Assembly: GCF_900113225.1 (NCBI RefSeq)
Contig: NZ_FOZE01000001.1
Span: forward strand, 930,001 to 994,000
Length of the DNA stretch: 64,000 nt
Source of the DNA: Mitsuaria sp. PDC51
Lineage (GTDB): Bacteria; Pseudomonadota; Gammaproteobacteria; Burkholderiales; Burkholderiaceae_C
Direction: 5' to 3'
Both the position numbers and the translations under genes were made by a program. Shown piece by piece: positions 37,863 to 47,805 of this stretch. Every line of letters starts with the position of its first letter. Position 1 is the first letter of the stretch. Below the pieces are notes generated by a model that saw nothing but the letters and a program-made list of their open reading frames with translations, searched no databases and had not been told where the DNA came from.

Positions 37863-38846
37863 TTAGGCGTCGGAAGCGCGGGCCGCGTAACGCTGGGCGA
37901 GCCATGAGCACAAGATCAGCTGCAGCTGGTGATAGAACATGATCGGCAGGACGATCACGCCCACCGCCGGATGCGCGCCGAACAGCAGCTTGGCCATCGG
38001 CACGCCCGAGGCCAGCGTCTTCTTGGAACCGCAGAAGACCGCGGCGATCTCGTCCTCCACCGGCAGCCCCATCGCGCGCGCCGCCAGGCGGCTCAGCACG
38101 ATCACCGCGCCGAGGAAGAGCGCGGCGCCGAGCGCCGCCTTGACCAGCAGCTCCGCGCCGTGGTCGCGCCACAGGCCCGACGCGACCGAGTCGCTGAAGG
38201 CCGACAGCACCAGCAGGATGATCACCCAGCGGTCGACCAGCGAGATGCGGGACTTGTGGCGCGTGTGGAAGCCCAGCAGCAGCGGCCGCAGCAACTGGCC
38301 GGCCACCAGCGGGAGCAGCAGCAGCTGGGTGAGCTTCCAGACCGCCTCGCCGAAGGGCAGCGTCGCGCCGCTGGTGCCCGCCATCACCGCCACCAGCAGC
38401 GGCGTGAGCACGATGCCCAGCAGGCTGGAGACGCTGGCGTTGAAGATCGCGGCCGGCACGTTGCCCTTGGCCAGCACCGTCATCGCGACCGAGGACGAGA
38501 TCGTCGACGGCAGCGCGCACAGGTAGGCGAAGCCCAGCGCCAGGTCGGGCGGCAGCCAGCGGCCGAACAGGGCGGTGAAGCCCCACCACAGCAGCGGGAA
38601 GAGCGCGTAGGTGCTCAGTTGCACCAGCACATGGACGCGCCACTTGAGCGCGCCGTCGCGCAGCGCGGCGCTGGACAGTCCGAGGCCGGTCAGGAAGAAC
38701 ACCAGCGCCACGCCCCAGTTGCTGACGACCTCCAGCCGCAACCAGCCGCCGCTGCGGCCCAGTTCCGGCCAGGCGCTGGCGAGCGCCACCGCGCCGACCA
38801 GCGCCAGCAGGAACCATTCCTTTCGGACCCAGGACCGGATGCCCAT
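37863..38846 (-). CDS. bile acid:sodium symporter-like membrane transporter (BASS/SBF-like)
   Basis: Predicted 327 residues from the ATG at 38846 with AAAGGT upstream. About nine or ten hydrophobic segments cover nearly the whole length. The [20 protein letters not shown] and [18 protein letters not shown] stretches mark the SBF-like (YfeH/PF13593) family. The substrate is unknown; relatives move organic anions with sodium. It precedes metG by 79 bases on the same strand. Confidence 0.9.
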   Translation of the reverse strand: MGIRSWVRKEWFLLALVGAVALASAWPELGRSGGWLRLEVVSNWGVALVFFLTGLGLSSAALRDGALKWRVHVLVQLSTYALFPLLWWGFTALFGRWLPPDLALGFAYLCALPSTISSSVAMTVLAKGNVPAAIFNASVSSLLGIVLTPLLVAVMAGTSGATLPFGEAVWKLTQLLLLPLVAGQLLRPLLLGFHTRHKSRISLVDRWVIILLVLSAFSDSVASGLWRDHGAELLVKAALGAALFLGAVIVLSRLAARAMGLPVEDEIAAVFCGSKKTLASGVPMAKLLFGAHPAVGVIVLPIMFYHQLQLILCSWLAQRYAARASDA

Positions 38847-39770
38847 TCCCAACCTTTCACCGGCGCGGCCGGCCTGTCGTCCCCGATGGGGAAAACAGGG
38901 ACTCTAGCGGGACCGCAGCTTGCCCACCTGTCTTCAGGCTGGCTCGGTGGCCGATTTCTCCGCCCGCCCGAACGCTGGGCGCCCCGGATGTCGGATTCGT
39001 GACGCAAGCCGGTGCGTTCATGACGGCAATCGCACGACACGATCGGGCGGCGGCGCGAACTGGACCGATGGACTTGTAACGGCGCCACGCCCATTTGCGG
39101 TCCGGTCCGCCCCGCGGATCCCTCGCCGGTGGGATGTCGGACCTCGTCCGCCGGTTCAAGGACTCCCGCTAAGGCGTTGATTTGAAAGACCCCTGGAAAC
39201 TATCCACCGGCGCTGTGGATAACTTTGTGGGAAACCCCTCCGCGAGCGCTCTAAACCCTTGATCGACGGTCGCCTGAGGTTCCGTGCCTCTTTTCTGGGC
39301 AGGCGAAAACGCGTCATATGAATCAATGGCTTAGCCGCGGCTGGCCGGTCGTGTCTGCTGCGCCGCAGCAGGACGGTTCGACGAATCGCGAGAGCGCCTC
39401 AATGGGGATAAGTCAAGCCCCGCATCCACGATTTTTGGGTTGACAACACGTCGGTGACGCTGGAAGAAGCGACCCGCCAGTCGCCGTCGGCCTCCGCCGG
39501 AGGAGGGATCTATCCCCGCCTCCTGTGGACAAGCATGTGTGTCTCCTGGCGACGGCGCTTGCAAGTGCTTGTCACACGTGGTGTTCCAGTGGTCTGCTCG
39601 AAATCGAGGCAGCGTCGGCCCGATGTGACAGCGCGCGCGGCGCCGGATGACAGCGGTCGGAGCCCGCATGACGGCTCGCGGGCCGATGCAGCCTGGGCAG
39701 GCCCCTAAAAGGAGGGCCTCGGCGCACCGCTAAAATCCGCGACTTTGCAAACGCATCCCCCAAATTTTTC
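38847..39770. other. 0.92-kb gene-free region with DnaA-box-like sites
   Basis: No supported gene is seen between the BASS-type transporter (minus) and minC (plus). The stretch contains a perfect DnaA 9-mer on the minus strand (TGTGGATAA, 39214-39222) forming a 7-bp inverted repeat with TATCCAC at 39201-39207, and a one-mismatch box TGTGGACAA at 39524-39532. The part from 39180 to 39440 is AT-richer than most of the window. It must hold both divergent promoters. The length, the boxes and the gene-strand switch here suggest a replication-related or DnaA-controlled region, but this is not proven. Confidence 0.55.
39201..39222. promoter_or_regulatory. inverted pair of DnaA-box-like sequences
   Basis: TATCCAC (39201-39207) faces GTGGATA (39215-39221); the second half extends to the full DnaA consensus TGTGGATAA at 39214-39222. 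It is followed by CTTTGTGGGAAACC. The layout resembles clusters found in origins and DnaA-regulated promoters. Confidence 0.5.
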
Positions 39771-40739
39771 ATGACGCAGGCAGTGGCGGGCAATCTGTCG
39801 GGGCGGTCGGCCGCCGGCAAGACTCCGGAACTTTTTGAACTGAAGAGCGCCTCGCTGAGCCTGCTCGCCCTCGTCCTGAAGACGGCCGATCCGGCCGCGC
39901 TCGACCAGGAGCTGACCGCGAAGCTGGGCGAAACGCCCGACGCCTTCCATCACGACCCCTTGCTGCTGGACCTGAGCCAGCTGCCGGCGATCGACGCGGC
40001 CGAGACCCGATCCGCGCCCGTGGCTGACAGCGTGGCCGACGCCGTGGTCGGCGCCGAGGAGGCCAGCACTGCCGCGAGCGAGGCCCAAGGCCAGTTGAGC
40101 CTGGACGACGCCCCGACCGAGTCGCCCGCCGACGCCCCGTCGACCACCCCGTCGACCACCCCGGTTGCGCGCGTGGACCTCGCCGCGCTGCTGCCGCTGC
40201 TGCGCCGCCATCGGCTGCAGCCGGTCGGCGTGGTCGGCGCCAACGCGGCGGAACTGGCGCAGGCGGCTGGGCTGGGCCTGGCCGAGGCGCCCGACGAGCC
40301 GGTGCGCGCCGAGCGCGAGCCGCGGGTCCAGAAGGTCGTGCAGCAGGTCGTCAAGGAAGTGGTGGTCGAGCGCCAGGTCGAGGTGGCGGTGCCCGCGCAG
40401 GCCGCGCCCACCGTCTACGTCGACAAGCCGCTGCGCTCGGGTCAGCAGGTCTACGCCAAGGGCGCCGACCTGGTCGTGCTGGCGGCGGTAAACCACGGCG
40501 CCGAGGTCATCGCCGACGGCAGCATCCACGTCTACGCGCCGCTGCGCGGCAAGGCCATCGCGGGCGCGCGCGGCAACGCGCAGGCACGGATCTTCGCGCA
40601 GCAGCTCGAGGCCGAGCTGATCGCCATCGCCGGCATCTACCGCACCAGCGAGAACCCGCTGCCCGACAACGTGCGCGGCAAGGCGGCGCAGGTCCGGCTC
40701 GACGGCGAGAAGCTCCTGATGGAGCCGCTGGGCGCATGA
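39771..40739 (+). CDS. minC: septum-site inhibitor MinC
   Basis: Predicted 322 residues. MinC blocks FtsZ ring formation away from midcell. The N-terminal domain (about 1-140) precedes an Ala/Pro/Asp-rich linker, and the C-terminal MinC domain (about 215-320) has the beta-helix features LRSGQQVYAKGADLVVLAAV, HVYAPLRGKAIAGA and ARIFAQQLEAELIAIAG. The long linker makes it larger than enteric MinC (231). It is the first gene of minCDE. Confidence 0.95.
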   Translation: MTQAVAGNLSGRSAAGKTPELFELKSASLSLLALVLKTADPAALDQELTAKLGETPDAFHHDPLLLDLSQLPAIDAAETRSAPVADSVADAVVGAEEASTAASEAQGQLSLDDAPTESPADAPSTTPSTTPVARVDLAALLPLLRRHRLQPVGVVGANAAELAQAAGLGLAEAPDEPVRAEREPRVQKVVQQVVKEVVVERQVEVAVPAQAAPTVYVDKPLRSGQQVYAKGADLVVLAAVNHGAEVIADGSIHVYAPLRGKAIAGARGNAQARIFAQQLEAELIAIAGIYRTSENPLPDNVRGKAAQVRLDGEKLLMEPLGA

Positions 40740-40870
40740 ACCATCCCGGGCGCCAGCCGCTTGCGGCCCCCTTGATTTCCCCCGACATGGGCGGCGGTCC
40801 CCGCGACCGCCGCACCGATGACGCTTGAGCTGCGACGACAGCGACCGACACATTGAAAGGACCTCGACCC

Positions 40871-41683
40871 ATGACCAAGATCGTTGTGGTGACCTCCGGC
40901 AAGGGCGGCGTGGGCAAGACCACGACCAGCGCCAGCTTCGCCACCGGCCTCGCGATGCGCGGCTACAAGACCGCGGTGATCGACTTCGATGTCGGCCTGC
41001 GCAACCTCGACCTGATCATGGGTTGCGAGCGCCGCGTGGTCTACGACCTGATCAACGTGATCAACGAGGAGGTCAAGCTCGGCCAAGCGCTGATCAAGGA
41101 CAAGCAGCTGGACAAGCTGTTCATCCTCGCGGCCTCGCAGACGCGCGACAAGGACGCGCTCAAGCAGGAGGGTGTCGAGCGCGTGCTGGAGGAGCTCAAG
41201 GCGATGGAGTTCGACTACATCGTCTGCGACTCGCCGGCCGGCATCGAGACCGGCGCGCTGATGGCCATGCACTACGCCGACGAGGCGCTGGTGGTGACCA
41301 ACCCCGAGGTCTCCTCGGTGCGCGACAGCGATCGCATCCTGGGCATGCTCAACAGCAAGACCAAGCGCGCGATCGAGGGCAAGGAGCCCGTCAAGGAACA
41401 CCTGTTGATCACCCGCTACAACCCCAACCGGGTCGAGGGCGGGCAGATGCTGTCGCTGGAGGACATCCACGAGATCCTGCGCACGCCGCTGATCGGCGTG
41501 ATCCCGGAGAGCGAGGTCGTGCTGCAGGCGTCCAACCAGGGCCTGCCGGCGATCCACATGAAGGGCACCGATGTGGCCGAGGCCTACTCGGACGTCATCG
41601 CGCGCTTCCTCGGCGAGGACAAGCCGATGCGCTTCGTCGAGGCCGTCAAGCCGGGCTTCTTCAAGCGCCTGTTCAGCCGCTGA
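40871..41683 (+). CDS. minD: septum-site determining ATPase MinD
   Basis: Predicted 270 residues. MinD binds the membrane with ATP and carries MinC. The deviant Walker A motif GKGGVGKTT is at about residues 10-18, and the C-terminal amphipathic membrane-targeting helix (GFFKRLFSR) is intact. The ATG at 40871 is preferred to 40853 because it gives MTKIVVVTSGKGG, the standard start. It lies 131 bases after minC, with GAAAGGA upstream. Confidence 0.97.
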   Translation: MTKIVVVTSGKGGVGKTTTSASFATGLAMRGYKTAVIDFDVGLRNLDLIMGCERRVVYDLINVINEEVKLGQALIKDKQLDKLFILAASQTRDKDALKQEGVERVLEELKAMEFDYIVCDSPAGIETGALMAMHYADEALVVTNPEVSSVRDSDRILGMLNSKTKRAIEGKEPVKEHLLITRYNPNRVEGGQMLSLEDIHEILRTPLIGVIPESEVVLQASNQGLPAIHMKGTDVAEAYSDVIARFLGEDKPMRFVEAVKPGFFKRLFSR

Positions 41684-41701
41684 CATCCACCGGGAGAAAC
41701 C

Positions 41702-41965
41702 ATGGGATTCATGTCCTTCTTCCTGGGCGAGAAGAAAAGCACCGCCAGCGTCGCCAAGGAGCGCCTGCAGCTGATCCTCGCCCATGAACGCAATGGTCGC
41801 GGCGCGAGCCCCGACTACCTGCCGCAGCTGCAGCGCGAGCTGCTGGCGGTGATCTCGAAGTACGTCTCCATCAACCCGGACGACATCAAGGTCCACATGG
41901 AGCGGCAGGACGACCTCGAGGTGCTCGAGGTCAAGATCGAGCTGCCGGAGATCCGCAAGGCCTGA
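41702..41965 (+). CDS. minE: cell-division topological factor MinE
   Basis: Predicted 87 residues, the family's length. MinE stimulates MinD ATPase and drives pole-to-pole oscillation. The amphipathic N-terminus ([13 protein letters not shown]), the MinD-contact helix [12 protein letters not shown] and the dimer beta-strand part ([19 protein letters not shown]) are all visible. It is 18 bases after minD. Confidence 0.97.
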   Translation: MGFMSFFLGEKKSTASVAKERLQLILAHERNGRGASPDYLPQLQRELLAVISKYVSINPDDIKVHMERQDDLEVLEVKIELPEIRKA

Positions 41966-42011
41966 TCGGGGTTCCCGCGGCAGCGCCCGTGTAATCCCCT
42001 ATGCCGGAATC

Positions 42012-42041
42012 CGCCTCGCGTCACTAGGGTGACGCGAGGCG
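42012..42041. terminator. perfect 13-bp stem hairpin after minE
   Basis: CGCCTCGCGTCAC (42012-42024), loop TAGG, GTGACGCGAGGCG (42029-42041): perfect complementarity, 46 bases after the minE stop. The flanks lack a T-run on either strand, so it may be a non-canonical terminator, an RNA-stability hairpin, or a protein-binding palindrome for the acyl-CoA synthetase gene that starts 56 bases later. Confidence 0.6.
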
Positions 42042-42097
42042 CCCGGAGCCGTCGATAGACTGACCTGGACAGCCGACAACAATATCCAGGAGACGAC

Positions 42098-43768
42098 ATG
42101 GCACTGATGGGCCAGATGATGTCGATGCCGCTGCTGATCTCGTCGGTGATCCAGCACGCGGCGCGGCATTCCGGGGATACCGAGATCGTCAGCAAGCGGG
42201 TCGAGGGCGACCTGCACCGCACCACCTGGGCGGCGGTCGAGTTCCGGGCCCGCCAGCTCGCGCAGGCCTTCGCGCGGCTGGGCCTGGCGCCCGGCGACCG
42301 CGTCGGCACGCTGGCCTGGAACGGCCACCGCCACCTCGAGCTCTACTACGGCACCTCCGGCTCGGGCCTGGTCTGCCACACCATCAATCCGCGCCTGTTC
42401 CCCGAGCAGATCGCCTGGATCGCCAACGACGCCGCCGACCGCGCGCTGTGCTTCGACCTGAGCTTCCTGCCGCTGGTCGAGAAGCTCGCGCCGCAGCTCG
42501 GCCAGGTCCGCCACTTCATCCTGATGACGGACCGCGCCCACATGCCGGTGGAGTCGTCCATCCCCAACCTGCGCTGCTACGAGGACCTGGTCGAGGCCGA
42601 GGACGGCCGCTACGTCTGGCCCGAGTTCGACGAGAACACCGCGTCCAGCATCTGCTACACGAGCGGCACGACCGGCCATCCCAAGGGCGCCGTCTACAGC
42701 CACCGCAGCTCGGTGCTGCATGCCTACGGCGCGGCGCTGCCCGACGCGATGGCCTGCTCGCGCCGCGACGTGATCCTGCCGGTGGTGCCCATGTTCCACG
42801 TCAACGCCTGGGGCCTGCCCTACAGCACCGCGCTGGTGGGCTGCAAGCTGGTGCTGCCCGGGCCGCACCTGGACGGCAAGTCGCTCTACGAGCTCTTCGA
42901 GTCCGAGCAGGTGAGCTTCAGCGCCGGCGTGCCGACGGTGTGGCTGGGGCTGCTCAACTACGTCGGCGCGAACGGGCTGAAGTTCTCGAGCTTCAAGCGC
43001 ACCGTGATCGGCGGCTCGGCCTGCCCGCCCGCGATGCTGCGCACGCTGATGGACGACTACGGCGTGGAGGTGATCCACGCCTGGGGCATGACCGAGATGT
43101 CGCCGCTGGGCACGCTGTCGCGGCTCGGCAGCCAGCAGTTGAAGCTGCCCCAGGAGCAGCAGCGCCACCTGCTGGAGAAGCAGGGCAAGGCGATCTACGG
43201 CGTGGACATGGCGGTCGTCGACGACGCCGGCAAGGCCTTGCCCTGGGACGGCAAGACCTCGGGCAACCTGGTCGTGCGCGGGCCCTGGGTCATCGACAGC
43301 TACTTCGGCCACGCGGACTCGCCGCTGCTCCGCGTCACCGGCGAGGACGGCCGCGACGCCGGCCTGTGGTTCCCGACCGGCGACGTCGCCGCCATCGATG
43401 CCGACGGCTTCATGCAGATCACCGACCGCAGCAAGGACGTGATCAAGTCCGGCGGCGAATGGATCAGCTCGATCGACGTCGAGAACATCGCGATGGCGCA
43501 TCCGGCGATCCACGAGGCCGCCGTCATCGCCGTGCCGCATCCCAAGTGGGACGAGCGACCGCTGCTGGTGGTGGTGCGCAAACCCGGCGACGCCGGCGCG
43601 GCGCTGACGCGTGAGTCGGTGCTGGGCTTCTACGAGGGCCGGATCGCCAAGTGGCAGGTGCCTGACGACGTCGTCTTCGTCGACGAGATCCCGCACACGG
43701 CCACCGGCAAGATGCTCAAGCTCAAGTTGCGCGAGCAGTTCAAGGGCCACAAGCTGCCGGGCGGCTGA
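42098..43768 (+). CDS. acyl-CoA synthetase (AMP-forming)
   Basis: Predicted 556 residues; activates a carboxylic acid to its CoA thioester with ATP. The P-loop-like [14 protein letters not shown] is at about 186-200, [10 protein letters not shown] at about 330-340, and the C-terminal hinge and catalytic Lys region ends with [15 protein letters not shown]. It resembles the medium/long-chain AlkK-like group, but chain length cannot be fixed by eye. AGGAGACGAC precedes the ATG. It heads the catabolic block with an ABC importer and beta-oxidation genes. Confidence 0.9.
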   Translation: MALMGQMMSMPLLISSVIQHAARHSGDTEIVSKRVEGDLHRTTWAAVEFRARQLAQAFARLGLAPGDRVGTLAWNGHRHLELYYGTSGSGLVCHTINPRLFPEQIAWIANDAADRALCFDLSFLPLVEKLAPQLGQVRHFILMTDRAHMPVESSIPNLRCYEDLVEAEDGRYVWPEFDENTASSICYTSGTTGHPKGAVYSHRSSVLHAYGAALPDAMACSRRDVILPVVPMFHVNAWGLPYSTALVGCKLVLPGPHLDGKSLYELFESEQVSFSAGVPTVWLGLLNYVGANGLKFSSFKRTVIGGSACPPAMLRTLMDDYGVEVIHAWGMTEMSPLGTLSRLGSQQLKLPQEQQRHLLEKQGKAIYGVDMAVVDDAGKALPWDGKTSGNLVVRGPWVIDSYFGHADSPLLRVTGEDGRDAGLWFPTGDVAAIDADGFMQITDRSKDVIKSGGEWISSIDVENIAMAHPAIHEAAVIAVPHPKWDERPLLVVVRKPGDAGAALTRESVLGFYEGRIAKWQVPDDVVFVDEIPHTATGKMLKLKLREQFKGHKLPGG

Positions 43769-43986
43769 GGCCGCCGCGACGGTCCGCCGCCTGGCGATCC
43801 CATCCCGAGGGCCCGCGCTTCCCAGGCCCCACCGCGCATCGATCCGCTGACGCAGGAGTTCCGCCGCCCCGGTTTCCCTTCACCGCAGTTCCCAGCAGTC
43901 CGCCGCTTCCCGCTGTACCAGGCCGTACCACGCCGTACCCCGTTGCTTCCGATCGCCTTGCATCACAACCACATCAGGAGACAAGC

Positions 43987-45246
43987 ATGAGCAAGCACAG
44001 CACGCGTCCGATTTCCTCGCTGGCACGGCCCCTGGCCCTCGCCGCATTCGCCCTGACGGCCGCCGCCGGCGCCTACGCGCAGAAGGGCGAGACGGTGAAG
44101 ATCGCCTGGATCGACCCGCTGTCCGGCCTGATGGCGCCGGTGGGCCAGAACCAGGTGAAGTCCTTCCAGTTCTTCGCCGAGAAGTTCAACGCCAACAACC
44201 CCGCCGGCGTGAAGTTCGAGATCATCCCGATCGACAACAAGCTCAGCCCCGCCGAGTCGCTCAACGCGCTGAAGTCCGCGATCGACCAGGGCGTGCGCTA
44301 CGTGACGCAGGGCAACGGCTCGGGCGCGGCGCTGGCGATCATCGACGCGGTCAACAAGCACAACGAGCGCAATCCCGGCAAGGAGGTCGTCTACCTCAAC
44401 CACTCGGCGGTGGACCCGGACCTCACCAACAGCAAGTGCAGCTACTGGCACTTCCGCTTCGACGCCGACACCTCGATGAAGATGGAGGCGCTGACCACCT
44501 TCATGAAGGACCAGCCCGACATCAAGAAGGTCTACCTGCTCAACCAGAACTACGCGCACGGCCATCAGGTCGCCAAGTACGCGAAGGAAGGGCTGGCCAA
44601 GAAGCGCCCGGACGTGCAGATCGTCGGCGAGGACCTGCACCCGCTGGCCCAGGTGCGCGACTTCGCGCCCTATGTCGCCAAGATCAAGGCCAGCGGCGCG
44701 GATTCGGTGATCACCGGCAACTGGGGCTCGGACCTGGCGCTGCTGGTCAAGGCCGCCAACGAGGCCGGCTACACCGGCAAGTTCTACACCTACTACGCCG
44801 GCGTGACCGGCACGCCCACGGCGATGGGCGCGGCGGGCGCGGGGCGCGTGTTCCAGATCTCGTACAACCACAACAGCCTGGGCGGCGAGCCGGAGAAGTG
44901 GGCCAACGAGTACAAGGCCAAGTTCAACGACGACTTCTACACCGGCAGCGTCATCCACATCTACACCGCGTTGAGCACGGCGATGGCCAAGGCCAAGAGC
45001 ACCGATCCGGTGAAGGTCGCGGCGGCGCTGGAAGGGCTGAAGTTCAAGTCCTTCAACGGCGACGTGGAGATGCGCAAGACCGACCACCAGCTGCAGCAGA
45101 CCCTGTTCCTGACCGTCTGGCAGAAGGCTGACGCCAAGCGCTCCTACAGCGTCGAGAACACCGGCTACAACTTCGCCCCGGTCAAGACCTTCGACCCCTT
45201 CGTCAGCAGCACGCCTACAAGCTGCCAGATGAAGCGTCCGTCGTAA
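43987..45246 (+). CDS. branched-chain-type ABC importer, periplasmic solute-binding protein (LivK-like)
   Basis: Predicted 419 residues with a Sec signal peptide (MSKHSTRP... hydrophobic about 18-32, cleavage near AYA-QKG). The mature part is a Peripla_BP_6 two-lobe binding fold with VKIAWIDPLSGLMAPVGQNQ at its start. The substrate is unknown; the gene context (acyl-CoA synthetase, beta-oxidation) suggests an organic acid rather than an amino acid. AGGAGACAAGC precedes the ATG. The permeases and ATPases follow. Confidence 0.9.
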   Translation: MSKHSTRPISSLARPLALAAFALTAAAGAYAQKGETVKIAWIDPLSGLMAPVGQNQVKSFQFFAEKFNANNPAGVKFEIIPIDNKLSPAESLNALKSAIDQGVRYVTQGNGSGAALAIIDAVNKHNERNPGKEVVYLNHSAVDPDLTNSKCSYWHFRFDADTSMKMEALTTFMKDQPDIKKVYLLNQNYAHGHQVAKYAKEGLAKKRPDVQIVGEDLHPLAQVRDFAPYVAKIKASGADSVITGNWGSDLALLVKAANEAGYTGKFYTYYAGVTGTPTAMGAAGAGRVFQISYNHNSLGGEPEKWANEYKAKFNDDFYTGSVIHIYTALSTAMAKAKSTDPVKVAAALEGLKFKSFNGDVEMRKTDHQLQQTLFLTVWQKADAKRSYSVENTGYNFAPVKTFDPFVSSTPTSCQMKRPS

Positions 45247-45297
45247 GGCGCTCCGCCGCCCGTCGCGAGCGGGCCGAGACCGGGCTGAAGCGCGCAG

Positions 45298-45315
45298 CCG
45301 TACGTGAACGTACGG
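45298..45315. promoter_or_regulatory. 18-bp palindrome between livK-like and livH-like genes
   Basis: CCGTACGT (45298-45305), GA, ACGTACGG (45308-45315): perfect 8-bp arms with a 2-base spacer. It lies 52 bases after the binding-protein stop and 91 before the permease start. It could be an operator or an mRNA-stability hairpin that lets the binding protein be made in excess. Confidence 0.5.
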
Positions 45316-45405
45316 CGAGCACTGCCGGCCCGGGATCGGTCCGCGCAGCTACCGCGCCCTCCGTCATCAGCGCGGCCAACGCATCGAAGTCCTGAGCACA
45401 ACGAC

Positions 45406-46407
45406 GTGGAACAGATCCTGATCAACCTCCTCAACGGCCTGTCCTCCGGACTGCTGCTGTTCATGCTGAGCTCCGGCCTGACGCTGATCTTCAGCATGAT
45501 GGGCGTGCTCAACTTCGCGCATGCCAGCTTCTACATGCTGGGCGCCTACTTCGCGTACTCGATCGCCGGGTGGATCGGCTTCTGGCCCGCGCTGCTGATC
45601 GCGCCGCTGCTGGTCGGCGGCTGCGGCGCCCTGTTCGAACGCGGCGCGCTGCGGCGCGTCCACAAATTCGGCCACGTCCCCGAACTGCTGATCACCTTCG
45701 GCCTGTCCTACGTCGTGCTCGAGGTGGTGCAGCTGATCTGGGGCCGCACCGCCGTGCCGTTCTCGCCGCCGCCCTCGCTGCAGGGCGCCGCCTTCACCCT
45801 GATCCATGCCCCGGGCCAGGCCCTGGAACTCGCCTGGGGCGACGCGCCGGCCGCGCTGTGCGCCGCCGCCAGCTGCTCCAAGTTCCCGCTCACCCGCGCC
45901 TTCATGATGGTGGTGGCGCTGTTCATGCTGCTGTCGCTGTGGCTGCTGCTGACCCGCACCCGCATCGGGCTGGTCATCCAGGCGGCGCTCACCCATCCGG
46001 AGATGGTCGAGGCCCTGGGCCACAACGTGCCGCGCGTGTTCATGCTGGTGTTCGGCAGCGGCTGCGCGCTGGCCGCGCTGGCCGGCGTGATCGGCGGCAT
46101 CACCTTCGTCACCGAACCCGCGATGGCGGTGATCGTCGGCTCCATCATCTTCGTGGTGGTCGTGGTCGGCGGCATCGGCTCGCTGGCCGGCGCCTTCGTC
46201 GCGTCCCTCGTCATCGGGCTGCTGCAGACGCTGCCGCTGACCGTCGACGTGTCGCTCGCCCAGGCCTTCCAGCTCGGCCCCGACACCTTCGGCTACCCGC
46301 TGCTCAAGCTCACGCTGGCCCAGGTCGCGCCCATCCTGCCCTACCTGCTGATGGTCCTGATCCTCATCTTCCGGCCCAAGGGCCTGCTCGGCACCCGGGA
46401 GGGCTGA
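45406..46407 (+). CDS. branched-chain-type ABC importer permease (LivH-like)
   Basis: Predicted 333 residues from a GTG at 45406, chosen because it gives the usual LivH N-terminus (VEQILINLLNGLSSGLLLFM); the frame opens at 45304, but that extension is Arg/Pro-rich and unlike a membrane protein. Eight or so hydrophobic segments follow, with NFAHASFYMLGAYFAYS characteristic of the family. Forms the membrane channel with the LivM-like protein, whose gene starts four bases after the stop. Confidence 0.88.
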   Translation: MEQILINLLNGLSSGLLLFMLSSGLTLIFSMMGVLNFAHASFYMLGAYFAYSIAGWIGFWPALLIAPLLVGGCGALFERGALRRVHKFGHVPELLITFGLSYVVLEVVQLIWGRTAVPFSPPPSLQGAAFTLIHAPGQALELAWGDAPAALCAAASCSKFPLTRAFMMVVALFMLLSLWLLLTRTRIGLVIQAALTHPEMVEALGHNVPRVFMLVFGSGCALAALAGVIGGITFVTEPAMAVIVGSIIFVVVVVGGIGSLAGAFVASLVIGLLQTLPLTVDVSLAQAFQLGPDTFGYPLLKLTLAQVAPILPYLLMVLILIFRPKGLLGTREG

Positions 46408-46410
46408 TCG

Positions 46411-47805
46411 ATGTCCGCCGTCATGCCTTCTTCCTCCTCCTCCGCCTCGCCCGCCGTGCCGTCCGGCGCCGCCCCGGGCGACGCCCGCGCCCAGGGCCGC
46501 CCGCCGCGCGCCCGGCGCGGCGAGACCTACCACTTCAAGCCGCACAACGTCGGCCGCTGGCTGATCTGGGGCGCCTACGCGCTGGCACTGCTGGTGGCGC
46601 CGCTGCTGTGGACCAGCAGCCTGGCGCAGACCATGTTGTCGCAGATGGGCATCGCGATCATCGCGTGCCTGTCCTACAACCTGCTGCTGGGGCAGGGCGG
46701 CATGCTCAGCTTCGGCCACGCGGTCTACAGCGGGCTGGGCGCCTACCTGGCGATCCACACGCTCAACGTCGTCGGCGCGGGCCAGCTCGCGCTGCCGGTC
46801 AGCCTGGTGCCGCTGGTCGGCGGCCTGGCGGGACTCTTCTTCGCGGCGCTGTTCGGCTACGTGTCGACGAAGAAGTCGGGCACGCCCTTCGCGATGATCA
46901 CGCTGGGCCTGGGCGAGCTGATCTGGTCGATGTCGCTGATGCTGCCGGAATTCTTCGGCGGCGAGGGCGGCGTCTCTTCCAACCGCGTCGTGGGCAAGGC
47001 GGTCTGGGGCATCAGCTTCGGGCCGCAGATCCAGGTGTACTACCTGATCGCGGTCTACGCCTTCGTCTGCACCGCGCTGCTGTACGCGCTCACCCGCACG
47101 CCGCTGGGCCGCATGCTCAACGCGGTGCGCGACAACCCCGAGCGCGTCGAGTTCATCGGCTACGACACGCAGTGGGTGCGCTTCCTGGCCTTCCTGATCG
47201 CGGGTTTCTTCGCCGGCGTGTCGGGCGGGCTGTCGGCGCTGAACTTCGAGATCGTCACCGCCGAGGTCGTCGGCGCCGCGCGCTCGGGTGCCTACCTGCT
47301 GTTCACCTTCCTGGGCGGGGCGACCTTCTTCTTCGGGCCCATCATCGGCGCGGTACTGATGGTGGTGGCGCTGGTGCTGCTGTCGGAGCTGACCAAGGCC
47401 TGGCTGCTGTACCTCGGCCTGGTGTTCCTGTTCATGGTGATGTACGCGCCGGGCGGCATCGCCTCGCTGATCATGATGAACCTGCGCCTGGCCGCCTTCG
47501 GCAAGCTGCGCGCGCTGTGGCCGTCCTACCTGGGCCTGGCCGGCGCCGCGGCGACGATGCTGCTGGGCGGCTCGGCGATGGTGGAGATGCTCTACCACCT
47601 GCAGCTCAACGAGGCGCTCGGCCCGCAGATGAAGTACCTGGGCCTGGCGCTCGATGCCAAGAGCGTCGAGTCCTGGTTCGGCGCCGGCTTCGTGCTGCTG
47701 ACCGGGCTGGGGCTCTTCGAGCTGCTGCGCCGCCAGTTCCGCGCCGAGTGGGACCGGGCGCAGGAGGAGATCGAGAAAGAGATCAAGCGGAGGGAAAGCC
47801 TGTGA
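46411..47805 (+). CDS. branched-chain-type ABC importer permease (LivM-like)
   Basis: Predicted 464 residues, longer than a basic LivM. A disordered Ser/Pro/Ala-rich N-terminal stretch of about 45 residues precedes the membrane domain; the family signature CLSYNLLLGQGGMLSFGHAV is present. The C-terminal end (about 400-464) has two extra hydrophobic stretches and a charged helix, a form seen in some Burkholderiales. It overlaps the ATPase gene by GTGA. Confidence 0.9.
   Translation: MSAVMPSSSSSASPAVPSGAAPGDARAQGRPPRARRGETYHFKPHNVGRWLIWGAYALALLVAPLLWTSSLAQTMLSQMGIAIIACLSYNLLLGQGGMLSFGHAVYSGLGAYLAIHTLNVVGAGQLALPVSLVPLVGGLAGLFFAALFGYVSTKKSGTPFAMITLGLGELIWSMSLMLPEFFGGEGGVSSNRVVGKAVWGISFGPQIQVYYLIAVYAFVCTALLYALTRTPLGRMLNAVRDNPERVEFIGYDTQWVRFLAFLIAGFFAGVSGGLSALNFEIVTAEVVGAARSGAYLLFTFLGGATFFFGPIIGAVLMVVALVLLSELTKAWLLYLGLVFLFMVMYAPGGIASLIMMNLRLAAFGKLRALWPSYLGLAGAAATMLLGGSAMVEMLYHLQLNEALGPQMKYLGLALDAKSVESWFGAGFVLLTGLGLFELLRRQFRAEWDRAQEEIEKEIKRRESL

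Noticed and set aside
45367-47598. Minus-strand open frame of about 740 codons
   Set aside because: Antisense to the two permease genes; composition is His/Gln/Arg/Glu-rich and no ribosome site is seen.
45570-47801. Long upstream extension of the LivG-like frame
   Set aside because: It is in frame with the ATPase but overlies the permease genes in another frame and is Arg/Gly/Pro-rich; the GTG at 47802 gives the true start.
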